Positions 1 through 4,955 of a DNA stretch of 10,363 nucleotides are shown here, one piece after another; position 1 is the stretch's first letter; every line of letters starts with the position of its first letter. Where the stretch lies: positions 1-10,363 of the forward strand of contig JAISTL010000042.1 of assembly GCA_031272615.1 (NCBI GenBank), given 5' to 3'. The position numbers were made by a program, and so were the translations under genes. This stretch comes from Methylobacteriaceae bacterium. Lineage in GTDB: Bacteria > Pseudomonadota > Alphaproteobacteria > Rhizobiales > Beijerinckiaceae. The notes below the pieces were generated by a model. That model searched no databases. It had not been told where the DNA came from and saw only the letters and a list, made by a program, of their open reading frames with translations.

Positions 1-25
1 GATTGCTTCGTTCCTCGCAATGACG
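1..25. repeat. Dispersed palindromic repeat (partial)
   Basis: The first 24-25 bases read on the minus strand as a GTCATTGCGAGG...GAAGCAATC motif. The ends ATTGC and GCAAT form an inverted repeat. This matches from memory a short intergenic palindrome found in many copies in numerous proteobacterial and other genomes. The window edge cuts it, so its full length and its partner arm are not visible. It lies downstream of the minus-strand permease gene and does not look coding. Confidence 0.6.
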
Positions 26-67
26 CGGCACTGGCGGTGCGAAATGTCGACCAATGGAGTGGGATTC

Positions 68-121
68 GTCCACCAGGTCCACCGTGTCCACCACGTCCAC
101 CAGGTCCACCAGGTCCACCAA
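68..121. repeat. 9-bp tandem repeat, six copies of GTCCACCNN
   Basis: Six consecutive 9-bp units begin at 68, 77, 86, 95, 104 and 113. Each starts GTCCACC; the last two bases vary (AG, GT, AC, AG, AG, AA). On the minus strand this reads as repeated GGTGGAC, located 19-72 bp beyond the stop of the permease gene. One strand would encode a Val-His-Gln/Arg repeat, but no gene around it is convincing. It looks like an intergenic minisatellite. Confidence 0.85.
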
Positions 122-139
122 AATACCCGCTCCCCTTCG

Positions 140-1468
140 CTACCCCAGGCGCAGGGCGAAATTGACCGCGAAACACGCCGCAATCCCCCACATGACGGGG
201 CTCACCTCGCGGGCGCGGCCGGTGAGCACATGCAGGATGACCCAGCTGATGAAGCCGAAGCCGAAGCCGGTGGCGATGGAGAAGCTCAGGGGCATCATGA
301 CGATGGTGAGAAACGCCGGTAGCGCCACGCGAAAATCGTCAAAACGGATACGCGTGACGTCGCGCATCATCATGGCGCCGACGATGACCATCGCCGTCGC
401 CGCGGCGTACCCGGGAACCAGCGACACCGCCGGCACGAAAAACAGTACCATCAGGAACAGCAGCGCCGTGAACACCGCCGTCAACCCGGTGCGCCCGCCG
501 GCGGCAATGCCCGAGGCGCTCTCGAGGCAAACGGTCACCGTCGGCAGACCGGCGACGGAACTGGCGATGACGCCGGCGGAATCGGTGATCAGCGCACGGT
601 CGAGATTGCGGATGGCCCCGCGTTCATCCATGAGACCGGCCTTGCGCGACAGGCCGATGAGGGTGCCGATGCTGTCAAACAGGTCGGCGACGGTGATGGT
701 GAAAATGACGGAAAACAGCCCGTAGCGCACGGCGGCGGCGATATCGAGGGCGCCGATGAGAGGCGCCGGACTCGGGACGGCGAATCCGGCGATGTCGGCA
801 AGGCTTTCCGGCGCCGGCGTTTCCCCCAGGGCCATGCCGATGAGCGTCACACCGATGATGCCCAGTGGGATGGCGGAGTTGACGCCCCGGGTCACCAGTG
901 CGCCGATGGCGCAGATTCCGGCGACGGCGAGCAGGGTCGATGTGGACGTGAGATTTCCCAACGCGACGAAATTCTGTGGATGGGACACGACAATACCGCA
1001 CTTCTTCAAACCGATGAAGGCGATGAACATGCCGATGCCAACCACCGTGGCGTATTTCATATCCATGGGAACGGCGTCAATAATCATTTGACGCAAGCGC
1101 GTCACCGTCAGCAGCAGGAACACCACTCCCGAGATGAACACCGCGCCCAGCGCCGCCTGCCACGGCAGATGCAGCGTGCCGCACACGTAATAGGCAAAAA
1201 ACGCGCTGATGCCGAGGCCGGGGGCGACAACAACCGGATACCCCGCCCACACCCCCATGAAAGCGGTGACTGCGGCGGTGATGAGAATCAGCGCCGTCGT
1301 CGCCGCCTGCCGGGGCATCCCGGCATCGGCCAGCATATCCGGCACCACAAGCACCACATAGGCCATCGCCATAAAGGTGGTGAACCCGCCGATGAACTCG
1401 CCGCGGATGGTCGCGCCGTTTTCCTGCAAATGAAACAATCGGTTGAGGTGTCTGCTGAGGCTGTCCAT
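140..1468 (-). CDS. NCS2 family purine permease, AzgA type
   Basis: Inner-membrane nucleobase:cation symporter of 442 residues, the usual size for the AzgA/PbuG/YicO branch of NCS2, which imports adenine, guanine or hypoxanthine. Family landmarks appear in order: an N-terminal GEFIGGFTTFMAMAYVV segment (residues 23-39), VVVAPGLGISAFFAYYV (79-95), DLFDSIGTLIGLSRKAGL (262-279) and ESASGIAAGGRTGLTAV (316-332). The last two are the half-helix regions that carry substrate and cation contacts in this family. Hydrophobic segments alternate along the whole length, consistent with a 14-helix fold. The ATG start gives the family's normal N-terminus; only a weak GGGACG lies before it. The gene is divergent from the higA-like gene, and the shared 640-bp gap shows no obvious purine riboswitch. 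The exact purine specificity cannot be read from sequence. The family call is very secure. Confidence 0.95.
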   Translation of the reverse strand: MDSLSRHLNRLFHLQENGATIRGEFIGGFTTFMAMAYVVLVVPDMLADAGMPRQAATTALILITAAVTAFMGVWAGYPVVVAPGLGISAFFAYYVCGTLHLPWQAALGAVFISGVVFLLLTVTRLRQMIIDAVPMDMKYATVVGIGMFIAFIGLKKCGIVVSHPQNFVALGNLTSTSTLLAVAGICAIGALVTRGVNSAIPLGIIGVTLIGMALGETPAPESLADIAGFAVPSPAPLIGALDIAAAVRYGLFSVIFTITVADLFDSIGTLIGLSRKAGLMDERGAIRNLDRALITDSAGVIASSVAGLPTVTVCLESASGIAAGGRTGLTAVFTALLFLMVLFFVPAVSLVPGYAAATAMVIVGAMMMRDVTRIRFDDFRVALPAFLTIVMMPLSFSIATGFGFGFISWVILHVLTGRAREVSPVMWGIAACFAVNFALRLG

Positions 1469-1699
1469 GGGGCGTCCCGGCTGCTGCGCCCGCGGAGTCG
1501 CGGACTGTGAGACTCTTGAGTCGCTGATAGCACCCGACGCCTACCGGAACAAAGGCAAAATTGAGATTCGGACACCTCACCGCCGCAAATCCGGCGGCAA
1601 TTTGGCGGACCTGCCCGGAGTTCGCCACATATTAGATGGCGTTTCCCATAATTGCCATATTAATGACAAATATCACACAAAAAAACGGAATATATCAAA

Positions 1700-1736
1700 A
1701 TATACCCTTGACGTACCGCGTACCGCTTCGTATATC
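1700..1736 (+). promoter_or_regulatory. Sigma70-like promoter with operator-like repeats
   Basis: TTGACG (1708-1713), exactly 17 bp, then TATATC (1731-1736). The spacer contains a direct repeat, GTACCGC at 1713-1719 and again at 1720-1726. The whole promoter is bracketed by the inverted pair ATATAC (1700-1705) and GTATAT (1730-1735). This is what an autoregulated toxin-antitoxin promoter bound by a HigA-type protein might look like. The next + strand gene is the higA-like one, 370 nt downstream. The promoter elements are directly visible; the operator role is inference. Confidence 0.6.
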
Positions 1737-1841
1737 GCCTCCCGTTGAACAAGAAACCAAGTGACTTTGGTCCATTGTCGGAAAGGATTTCGGGAAACAT
1801 GCCGTGACTTCACCGGTTTGCCGCGGTTGCTGCGTGTCGAT

Positions 1842-1925
1842 GTTTTTCCAGGCCTGAAGTGCCACATGAACAAACACCCGCCCGGCGGTTCGCCGCCGGC
1901 ATGTGCCTTCAGGTCCGGAAAAACA
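1842..1925. repeat. Large imperfect palindrome with inner hairpin
   Basis: The left arm (1842-1868) and right arm (1900-1925) are inverted copies. Left reads GTTTTT-CCAGGCCTGAAG-TG-CCACATG, and the reverse complement of right reads GTTTTTTCCGGACCTGAAGGCACATG, so most of about 26 positions pair. Inside sits a second perfect stem, CCGGCGG/CCGCCGG (1882-1888, 1893-1899), closing a TTCG tetraloop. It has no terminal T-tract on either strand, and the A and T runs belong to the stem. That argues against a simple intrinsic terminator and fits a REP/MITE-like element or a structured leader RNA. No target-site duplication is evident. Confidence 0.7.
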
Positions 1926-1974
1926 ACCTGTCCCAACGTCGGCCCGACTTCGGACGCGTATGTCCCGGCCTGTC

Positions 1975-2063
1975 CCCCGAACGCGGGGGAAGGCGGGAGC
2001 GCCTGCTGCCAGACTTATACTGCCCCATGCCCATTCGCCCCACCGTCCCGGTCTCCCGGGACG
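1975..2063 (+). other. Two short hairpins in the higA-like leader
   Basis: CCCCCG (1975-1980) pairs with CGGGGG (1985-1990) around AACG. CGTCCCGG (2044-2051) pairs with CCGGGACG (2056-2063) around TCTC. Neither has a following T-run. A TATACT at 2017-2022 between them could serve as a -10 box, but no -35 lies at the right distance. Together with the large palindrome they would make the higA-like leader highly structured if transcription starts near 1743. Confidence 0.4.
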
Positions 2064-2105
2064 CGTGGAGCGGAAACGCCCCATGTTGTCTTGGAGAACA
2101 CAACA

Positions 2106-2483
2106 ATGTCCGATACCACACTTCACCCCGGCGCGGTTTTGCGGGACGCCCTGAACGGGCTCGCGATGAGCGCCTCAGAACTTGCCCGGATCATCCGGGT
2201 TCCGCCCAACCGCATCAGCCAGATCATCGCCGGCAAACGGCAGATTTCCGCCGACACAGCTCTGCGCCTCGGCCATCTGTTCGGTAACGGCGCGTGGTAT
2301 TGGATGGACCTGCAAACGGCCTTCGATATCGAGGTCACCCGCGAAGCCTTCACGCCGGATTTCCAGCCGCTGGCGCCCGTCGCCGACGCGCGGGTTCCCG
2401 CGAATGACAACAATCGGAATGTGCTTCCGCTTCGGCGCCTGGATGCCACGGTACGATCGGGCGGTCAGTCGCCCGAAGATTGA
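2106..2483 (+). CDS. higA: HigA-family (XRE HTH) antitoxin, without adjacent toxin
   Basis: A 125-residue DNA-binding protein of the HigA/VapI group. These antitoxins neutralise a RelE-like HigB mRNA interferase and repress their own promoter. The family signature is clear: HPGAVLRDALNGLAMSASEL (7-26), an XRE helix-turn-helix at about residues 22-41, then IAGKRQISADTALRLGHLFG (41-60) and WYWMDLQTAFDIE (64-76). The start is the ATG at 2106, with GGAGA at 2093-2097, 8 nt upstream. Residues from about 82 onward form a low-complexity tail beyond the usual 95-105-residue length. HigB is normally encoded immediately upstream. Here the upstream 370 nt contains no RelE-like frame, and the downstream gene is an unrelated exported protein. 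It is therefore either an orphan antitoxin or a stand-alone repressor. The family assignment is firm; present function is not known. Confidence 0.85.
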   Translation: MSDTTLHPGAVLRDALNGLAMSASELARIIRVPPNRISQIIAGKRQISADTALRLGHLFGNGAWYWMDLQTAFDIEVTREAFTPDFQPLAPVADARVPANDNNRNVLPLRRLDATVRSGGQSPED

Positions 2484-2540
2484 CGGCCTCGCGCCGTTTC
2501 TCCGCCTGATAATGCCGCGTCCATACGCTTCAAGTCCGGT

Positions 2541-2561
2541 GTCCCCGCCGCGGCCGGGGAC
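2541..2561 (+). other. GC-rich hairpin between higA-like and DUF4198-like genes
   Basis: GTCCCCG (2541-2547) pairs with CGGGGAC (2555-2561) around a 7-nt loop. No T-run follows on either strand, so it is at best a weak terminator or pause site. It ends 20 nt before the next start codon, which lacks a recognisable ribosome binding site, so it might also affect translation of that gene. Confidence 0.35.
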
Positions 2562-2581
2562 TAACGGCCAACTCAGTTCCC

Positions 2582-3502
2582 ATGTTTCAAGCTCCTTCTG
2601 CCCGGCTGCTTCGCGTTTTTTCGGCGACATCCCTCGCTGTTCTGACGATGGCACAGTTTTCTTCCGCCACCGCCTATCCGCGGTGCATGCTCAACCCGCC
2701 CCGCAACGGCATCCCGCTGTTTTCGGTGTCGGTCACACGCACGCAGACACTGTTCTACATTGCGTCCTCTCCGGTTTTGGTCGGCCCGGGCGGGCGGGAG
2801 GTCGCCCTCAGTGACCCCGACGGCGACAACATCTTTACGTCCGACAGGCCGCTGGACTCCGGCGTGTGGCTGACCGCCTGCGTCTATCAACCGCTGTATT
2901 TCGGCTCCTCCGGCAACAGCCTCACCATTGCGCGGGACCCCACCGTCCTCGCCTCACTGCCCCACGCCCAGCAATTCATCTATGCCAAGGGGATATACAC
3001 CATCAATGGCGGGGGCGGCGCTGCCAACCCCGCCGTCACTCGCCCCGTCGGCCACCCCTTCGAGCTGGTGCCGGTCACCGACCCGACGCGGCTCAAACTG
3101 GGCGATACCCTGGAGATCAACGTCGTCAGATCCTACGCGCCGTTTGCGTATTACGGAAATGCCGAGGTGCACATTCATGAAGGCCGCTCCCGCAAGGAGA
3201 TCGACAGCCATACCCAGGCGCGCCATACCTTTCCGGAAGCCATCAACAACGGGCACATGCATCTGTTCATCGAGCGTTACGGCCTCTATTCCATCACCGC
3301 CCACATCCTGCCGCGCAACCCCGATCTCGGCGACCCGGAGATTGAAAACAGCATCGGCTTCACCCTCAACTTTTTCGCTTTCGGTGATCCATCCACCACC
3401 ACTACCGCCGCCGAGCCGCCGGCCGACGAAACCGCGACGCAAACAGCCGCCAACATCGACGAACACCTGGATTTCTTCGACCAGACCGCGGCAACCTGGT
3501 GA
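2582..3502 (+). CDS. Secreted DUF4198-like protein, histidine-containing
   Basis: A 306-residue exported protein. Residues 1-31 form a classical signal peptide: arginines at 8 and 11, a hydrophobic core at 13-24, and likely cleavage after SATA (28-31). Residues 152-245 resemble the DUF4198/NikM-like beta-sandwich. The signature is GHPFELVPVTDPTRLKLGDT (157-176), recalling the family's LE(L/I)VP..dP..l..Gd.l pattern, followed by strands ending in GLYSITAHI (234-242). Between them lie several histidines (HIHEG at 197-201, SHTQARH at 209-215, NNGHMH at 222-227) that could bind a metal. The C-terminal tail (270-306) is Thr/Ala/Glu-rich and probably disordered. The ATG start gives the signal peptide, but no Shine-Dalgarno is evident. 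The gene stands alone and ends in its own terminator. A role in periplasmic metal handling is only an inference from the family. Confidence 0.6.
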   Translation: MFQAPSARLLRVFSATSLAVLTMAQFSSATAYPRCMLNPPRNGIPLFSVSVTRTQTLFYIASSPVLVGPGGREVALSDPDGDNIFTSDRPLDSGVWLTACVYQPLYFGSSGNSLTIARDPTVLASLPHAQQFIYAKGIYTINGGGGAANPAVTRPVGHPFELVPVTDPTRLKLGDTLEINVVRSYAPFAYYGNAEVHIHEGRSRKEIDSHTQARHTFPEAINNGHMHLFIERYGLYSITAHILPRNPDLGDPEIENSIGFTLNFFAFGDPSTTTTAAEPPADETATQTAANIDEHLDFFDQTAATW

Positions 3503-3600
3503 CGGGAGACAAGGATTGGAGATTTCTCAAGCCTGACATCTGAGGTTTGAAGAAAGAGCTCCGAACCCGAAAAAGGGAAGCAAACTGTGAAGATATCACG

Positions 3601-3629
3601 GGGCGGGCATTGGTGTCCGCCCTTTTTTT
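3601..3629 (+). terminator. Intrinsic terminator after the DUF4198-like gene
   Basis: GGGCGGGCA (3601-3609) pairs with TGTCCGCCC (3614-3622; one G-T pair) around the loop TTGG. Seven T residues follow (3623-3629). Stem, loop and T-run are all canonical for the + strand. It sits 98 nt past the stop codon of the secreted protein gene. Confidence 0.9.
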
Positions 3630-3729
3630 GCGCCCCGCCCGAGCGCATCCCATGGGTCCGCGCACGTCCGCTCTGTCCACAAAAACGCGCCGCCGGAGCA
3701 TGGGCTATGAGCGTCCGTGACGTCCTACA

Positions 3730-3758
3730 TTGAACATCCGATACAGTCCCAATATACT
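3730..3758 (+). promoter_or_regulatory. Promoter-like sequence 1 in AT-rich island
   Basis: TTGAAC (3730-3735), 17 bp, TATACT (3753-3758): four and five matches of six to the sigma70 consensus at ideal spacing. Transcription would start near 3765 and run toward the terminators at 4615-4766, with no preceding gene to serve. Confidence 0.4.
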
Positions 3759-3816
3759 TTCATAGGAAATGTGGTTGTTTTGTGTTATTCCGAATTTTTG
3801 ATGCGCACTCCTTCAG

Positions 3817-3845
3817 TTTAGTTTTAAATGTATCATTGATATAAT
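3817..3845 (+). promoter_or_regulatory. Promoter-like sequence 2 with perfect -10
   Basis: A perfect TATAAT at 3840-3845 has TTTAGT (3817-3822) 17 bp upstream, which matches the -35 consensus at only three positions. Chance matches are expected in AT-rich DNA, so the -10 alone is weak evidence. Confidence 0.3.
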
Positions 3846-3997
3846 TTGTTACATTTGTTTTTTTACTTCGGAAGTGATTTCCCCTGAAAAATCTCTAAAT
3901 TTCTGACTTTTTTAAGTTTTTTTCGTCCGAATCGTCAAAATTCGGCAATTTTCGGCGCGTTTTTACGAGATTCCGCGCATAATTTCACGAAATGCTC

Positions 3998-4025
3998 TTG
4001 AAATCCCGCCAGCAGTTCCTATCTT
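3998..4025 (+). promoter_or_regulatory. Promoter-like sequence 3, upstream of the 68-codon ORF
   Basis: TTGAAA (3998-4003), 16 bp, TATCTT (4020-4025). Transcription would start near 4032, giving a leader of about 40 nt to the ATG at 4071, which has a good ribosome binding site (GGAAGGAAA at 4055-4063). Confidence 0.35.
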
Positions 4026-4070
4026 TAAGTTGTGTGAAATACAGCGAAACAACAGGAAGGAAACCTTGGG

Positions 4071-4277
4071 ATGTTTCTACCACGCATAAATTATTCTTCT
4101 ATATTACCTCGCTGCCAACTGCATAAGTTGCCTTCCGTTGCTTCGTCTGAATCCCGGACAGAGCCGACGCCTCCCACCGGGGCGGAAAATCAGGTTTCCG
4201 ACAAAAGCGGCATTCCTGAAGTCGTCGCGGGTTGGTGGGGCCGCATCACGGGTCGACAGGGGCAGCGGGACCCATGA
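4071..4277 (+). CDS. Possible small protein, 68 residues, unrecognised
   Basis: An ATG at 4071 is preceded by a purine-rich GGAAGGAAA (4055-4063) at suitable distance, and by a promoter-like pair at 3998-4025. The translation begins MFLPRINYSSILPRCQLHKL and ends GWWGRITGRQGQRDP. It has no signal peptide, membrane segment or domain that I recognise. Against a real gene: its first 25 codons use mainly A/T at the third position, unlike every secure gene in the window, and the frame crosses from the AT-rich island into hairpin-rich DNA without a change in coding character. It could be a recent or foreign small gene, a leader peptide, or chance. It is listed because the initiation signals are better than those of some real genes nearby. 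Confidence 0.25.
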   Translation: MFLPRINYSSILPRCQLHKLPSVASSESRTEPTPPTGAENQVSDKSGIPEVVAGWWGRITGRQGQRDP

Positions 4278-4614
4278 CGTTTTCGGGATTGCGGCGCGAG
4301 GTCGCGTAGTATGGTCTCGTGTCGCTCTCGGCGGGAGTTGCCGTGAATTCCCGCGAAGGGGCCGATGGGTCCGGTGACGGTACCGGGTTCGGCTTCGGCT
4401 CCGGCCGGAAAAACGCCTCCAATCCAGGCGCAAGTGCCGGAACGACCGGGTTTCGTCGGTCGCGATACCGAAACCGGTGCTGCCCACCGGGCCCATTCAT
4501 CCAGCGGGAAATTTTCGCCCGTGTTGCTTTCAACTCTTTGGCCGGATATTGCGGCCGGCCTGACGGAATTTTATAACCTAGCAATTTTCAGCCTACTATT
4601 TCATCACCAAATAA
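4278..4614 (+). other. GC-rich hairpin-dense stretch, candidate structured RNA
   Basis: No coding frame here is convincing. Several inverted repeats follow each other. GCGGGA (4331-4336) pairs with TCCCGC (4349-4354). ACCGG-G-TTTCG (4445-4455) pairs with CGAAACCGGT (4469-4478) as ten pairs with one bulged G. GGCCG (4540-4544) pairs with CGGCC (4552-4556). The stretch runs directly into the terminators at 4615-4766. It does not match tmRNA, RNase P, SRP or tRNA landmarks that I know. A decayed gene is an alternative. Confidence 0.35.
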
Positions 4615-4651
4615 GGCCGCCGGACCACGCCCCGGTTCGGCGGCCGCTTTT
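4615..4651 (+). terminator. Strong intrinsic terminator
   Basis: GGCCGCCGGACC (4615-4626) pairs with GGTTCGGCGGCC (4634-4645), twelve pairs including one G-T, around the loop ACGCCCC. GC and then TTTT follow (4648-4651). No recognised gene ends within 300 nt upstream on this strand except the doubtful 68-codon ORF. Confidence 0.8.
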
Positions 4652-4673
4652 AAAAACGGGGCGAACGCACTTG

Positions 4674-4720
4674 GTGGGCCGTTTCGTTTTCCTGTCTCTC
4701 CTGCCTCCGAAACGGCACAC
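4674..4720 (+). other. Hairpin between two terminators
   Basis: GCCGTTTCG (4678-4686) pairs perfectly with CGAAACGGC (4708-4716) around a 21-nt pyrimidine-rich loop. After one G-A mismatch, three more pairs (GTG 4674-4676 with CAC 4718-4720) extend the stem. No T-run follows. It may be the body of a short RNA that ends at the terminator directly downstream. Confidence 0.5.
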
Positions 4721-4722
4721 CC

Positions 4723-4766
4723 GAAACCACCGGATTAGTCCCCCAATCCGGTGGTTTCTTTTATTT
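4723..4766 (+). terminator. Perfect 14-bp intrinsic terminator
   Basis: GAAACCACCGGATT (4723-4736) and AATCCGGTGGTTTC (4745-4758) pair without mismatch around the loop AGTCCCCC. TTTTATTT (4759-4766) follows. The T-run is only on the + strand. It insulates the TRAP operon downstream from whatever is transcribed upstream. Confidence 0.92.
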
Positions 4767-4848
4767 CCGCAGGCACATTCCCAGCCTTTTCCCGCCGTTG
4801 TTCGACGAATTGCCGAGAACAAGCGTCCCAACCCATCCGAAATTCCGT

Positions 4849-4877
4849 TTGACTGTCAGAACCAATTCGTTTAAAAG
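4849..4877 (+). promoter_or_regulatory. Candidate promoter of the TRAP-TAXI operon
   Basis: TTGACT (4849-4854), 17 bp, TAAAAG (4872-4877): five and four matches to the sigma70 consensus. It is the best pair between the terminator at 4766 and the permease start. A TATAAC at 4892-4897 is an alternative -10 but lacks a good -35. Confidence 0.4.
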
Positions 4878-4904
4878 GACGTATTCTCTATTATAACGAA
4901 TTCG

Positions 4905-4921
4905 GCGGACATACCGTCCGC
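4905..4921 (+). promoter_or_regulatory. Operator-like palindrome before the TRAP permease
   Basis: GCGGAC (4905-4910) and GTCCGC (4916-4921) form a perfect inverted repeat around ATACC, 34 nt before the permease start and just downstream of the candidate promoter. It suits either a repressor site or a small 5'-leader hairpin. No regulator gene accompanies the operon in this window. Confidence 0.45.
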
Positions 4922-4955
4922 TTTGTCGGTTCGGCGTCAAAAACAGGGTTGCCCG

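Larger units (their letters stand above)
1469..2105. other. Divergent intergenic region with promoter and hairpins
   Basis: No protein gene is supported here. From the left it holds the permease leader, including a 6-bp hairpin at 1580-1597 (CCGCCG/CGGCGG). An AT-rich stretch follows (about 1622-1705) in which only a weak minus-strand promoter for the permease can be proposed (TGGCAA at 1652-1657, TAATAT at 1629-1634, 17-bp spacing). Then come a strong + strand promoter (1708-1736), a large imperfect palindrome (1842-1925), and two smaller hairpins at 1975-1990 and 2044-2063. A + strand frame is open through 1761-2105 in phase with the antitoxin. Its cysteine- and proline-rich translation resembles no protein I know, and the ribosome binding site at 2093 marks the true start. 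Confidence 0.7.
3630..4070. other. Intergenic region with AT-rich island
   Basis: No gene is visible. Bases 3781-3960 are about 32% GC by direct count (58 of 180), against clearly GC-rich neighbours on both sides. The stretch contains runs such as TTTTTTT, three promoter-like + strand sequences (listed separately), and short inverted repeats at 3866-3876 (ACTTC/GAAGT) and around 3928-3946 (CCGAAT/ATTCGG). The composition marks either a strong regulatory region or DNA of foreign origin. Confidence 0.75.

Noticed and set aside
68..121. CRISPR array
   Set aside because: The repeats are 9 bp and directly abutting, with no spacers and no cas genes.
54..725. Long + strand open frame of 223 codons
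   Set aside because: It lies opposite the NCS2 permease, whose family motifs are unmistakable. The translation is a low-complexity antisense shadow.
1469..1680. Purine riboswitch upstream of the purine permease
   Set aside because: I looked for the conserved three-way-junction core on the minus strand and did not find it. Only a short 6-bp hairpin at 1580-1597 is present.
1761..2105. In-frame N-terminal extension of the HigA-like protein to 240 residues
   Set aside because: The extension is rich in Cys and Pro, spans several hairpins, matches nothing known, and the ATG at 2106 has its own GGAGA binding site and the normal family N-terminus.
4246..4584. Proline-rich minus-strand open frame of 112 codons
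   Set aside because: The Pro/Arg-rich translation reflects the GC-rich hairpin sequence. There is no binding site or family resemblance.
4278..4600. tRNA, tmRNA, RNase P or SRP RNA gene
   Set aside because: No T-loop/anticodon arrangement, no tmRNA ends and no RNase P core sequences are visible; GGGTTCGGC near 4386 only superficially recalls a T arm.
4365..4874. 169-codon + strand open frame
   Set aside because: It reads straight through two strong terminators and the intervening hairpins, and its composition shifts along its length. Chance openness in GC-rich DNA is more likely.
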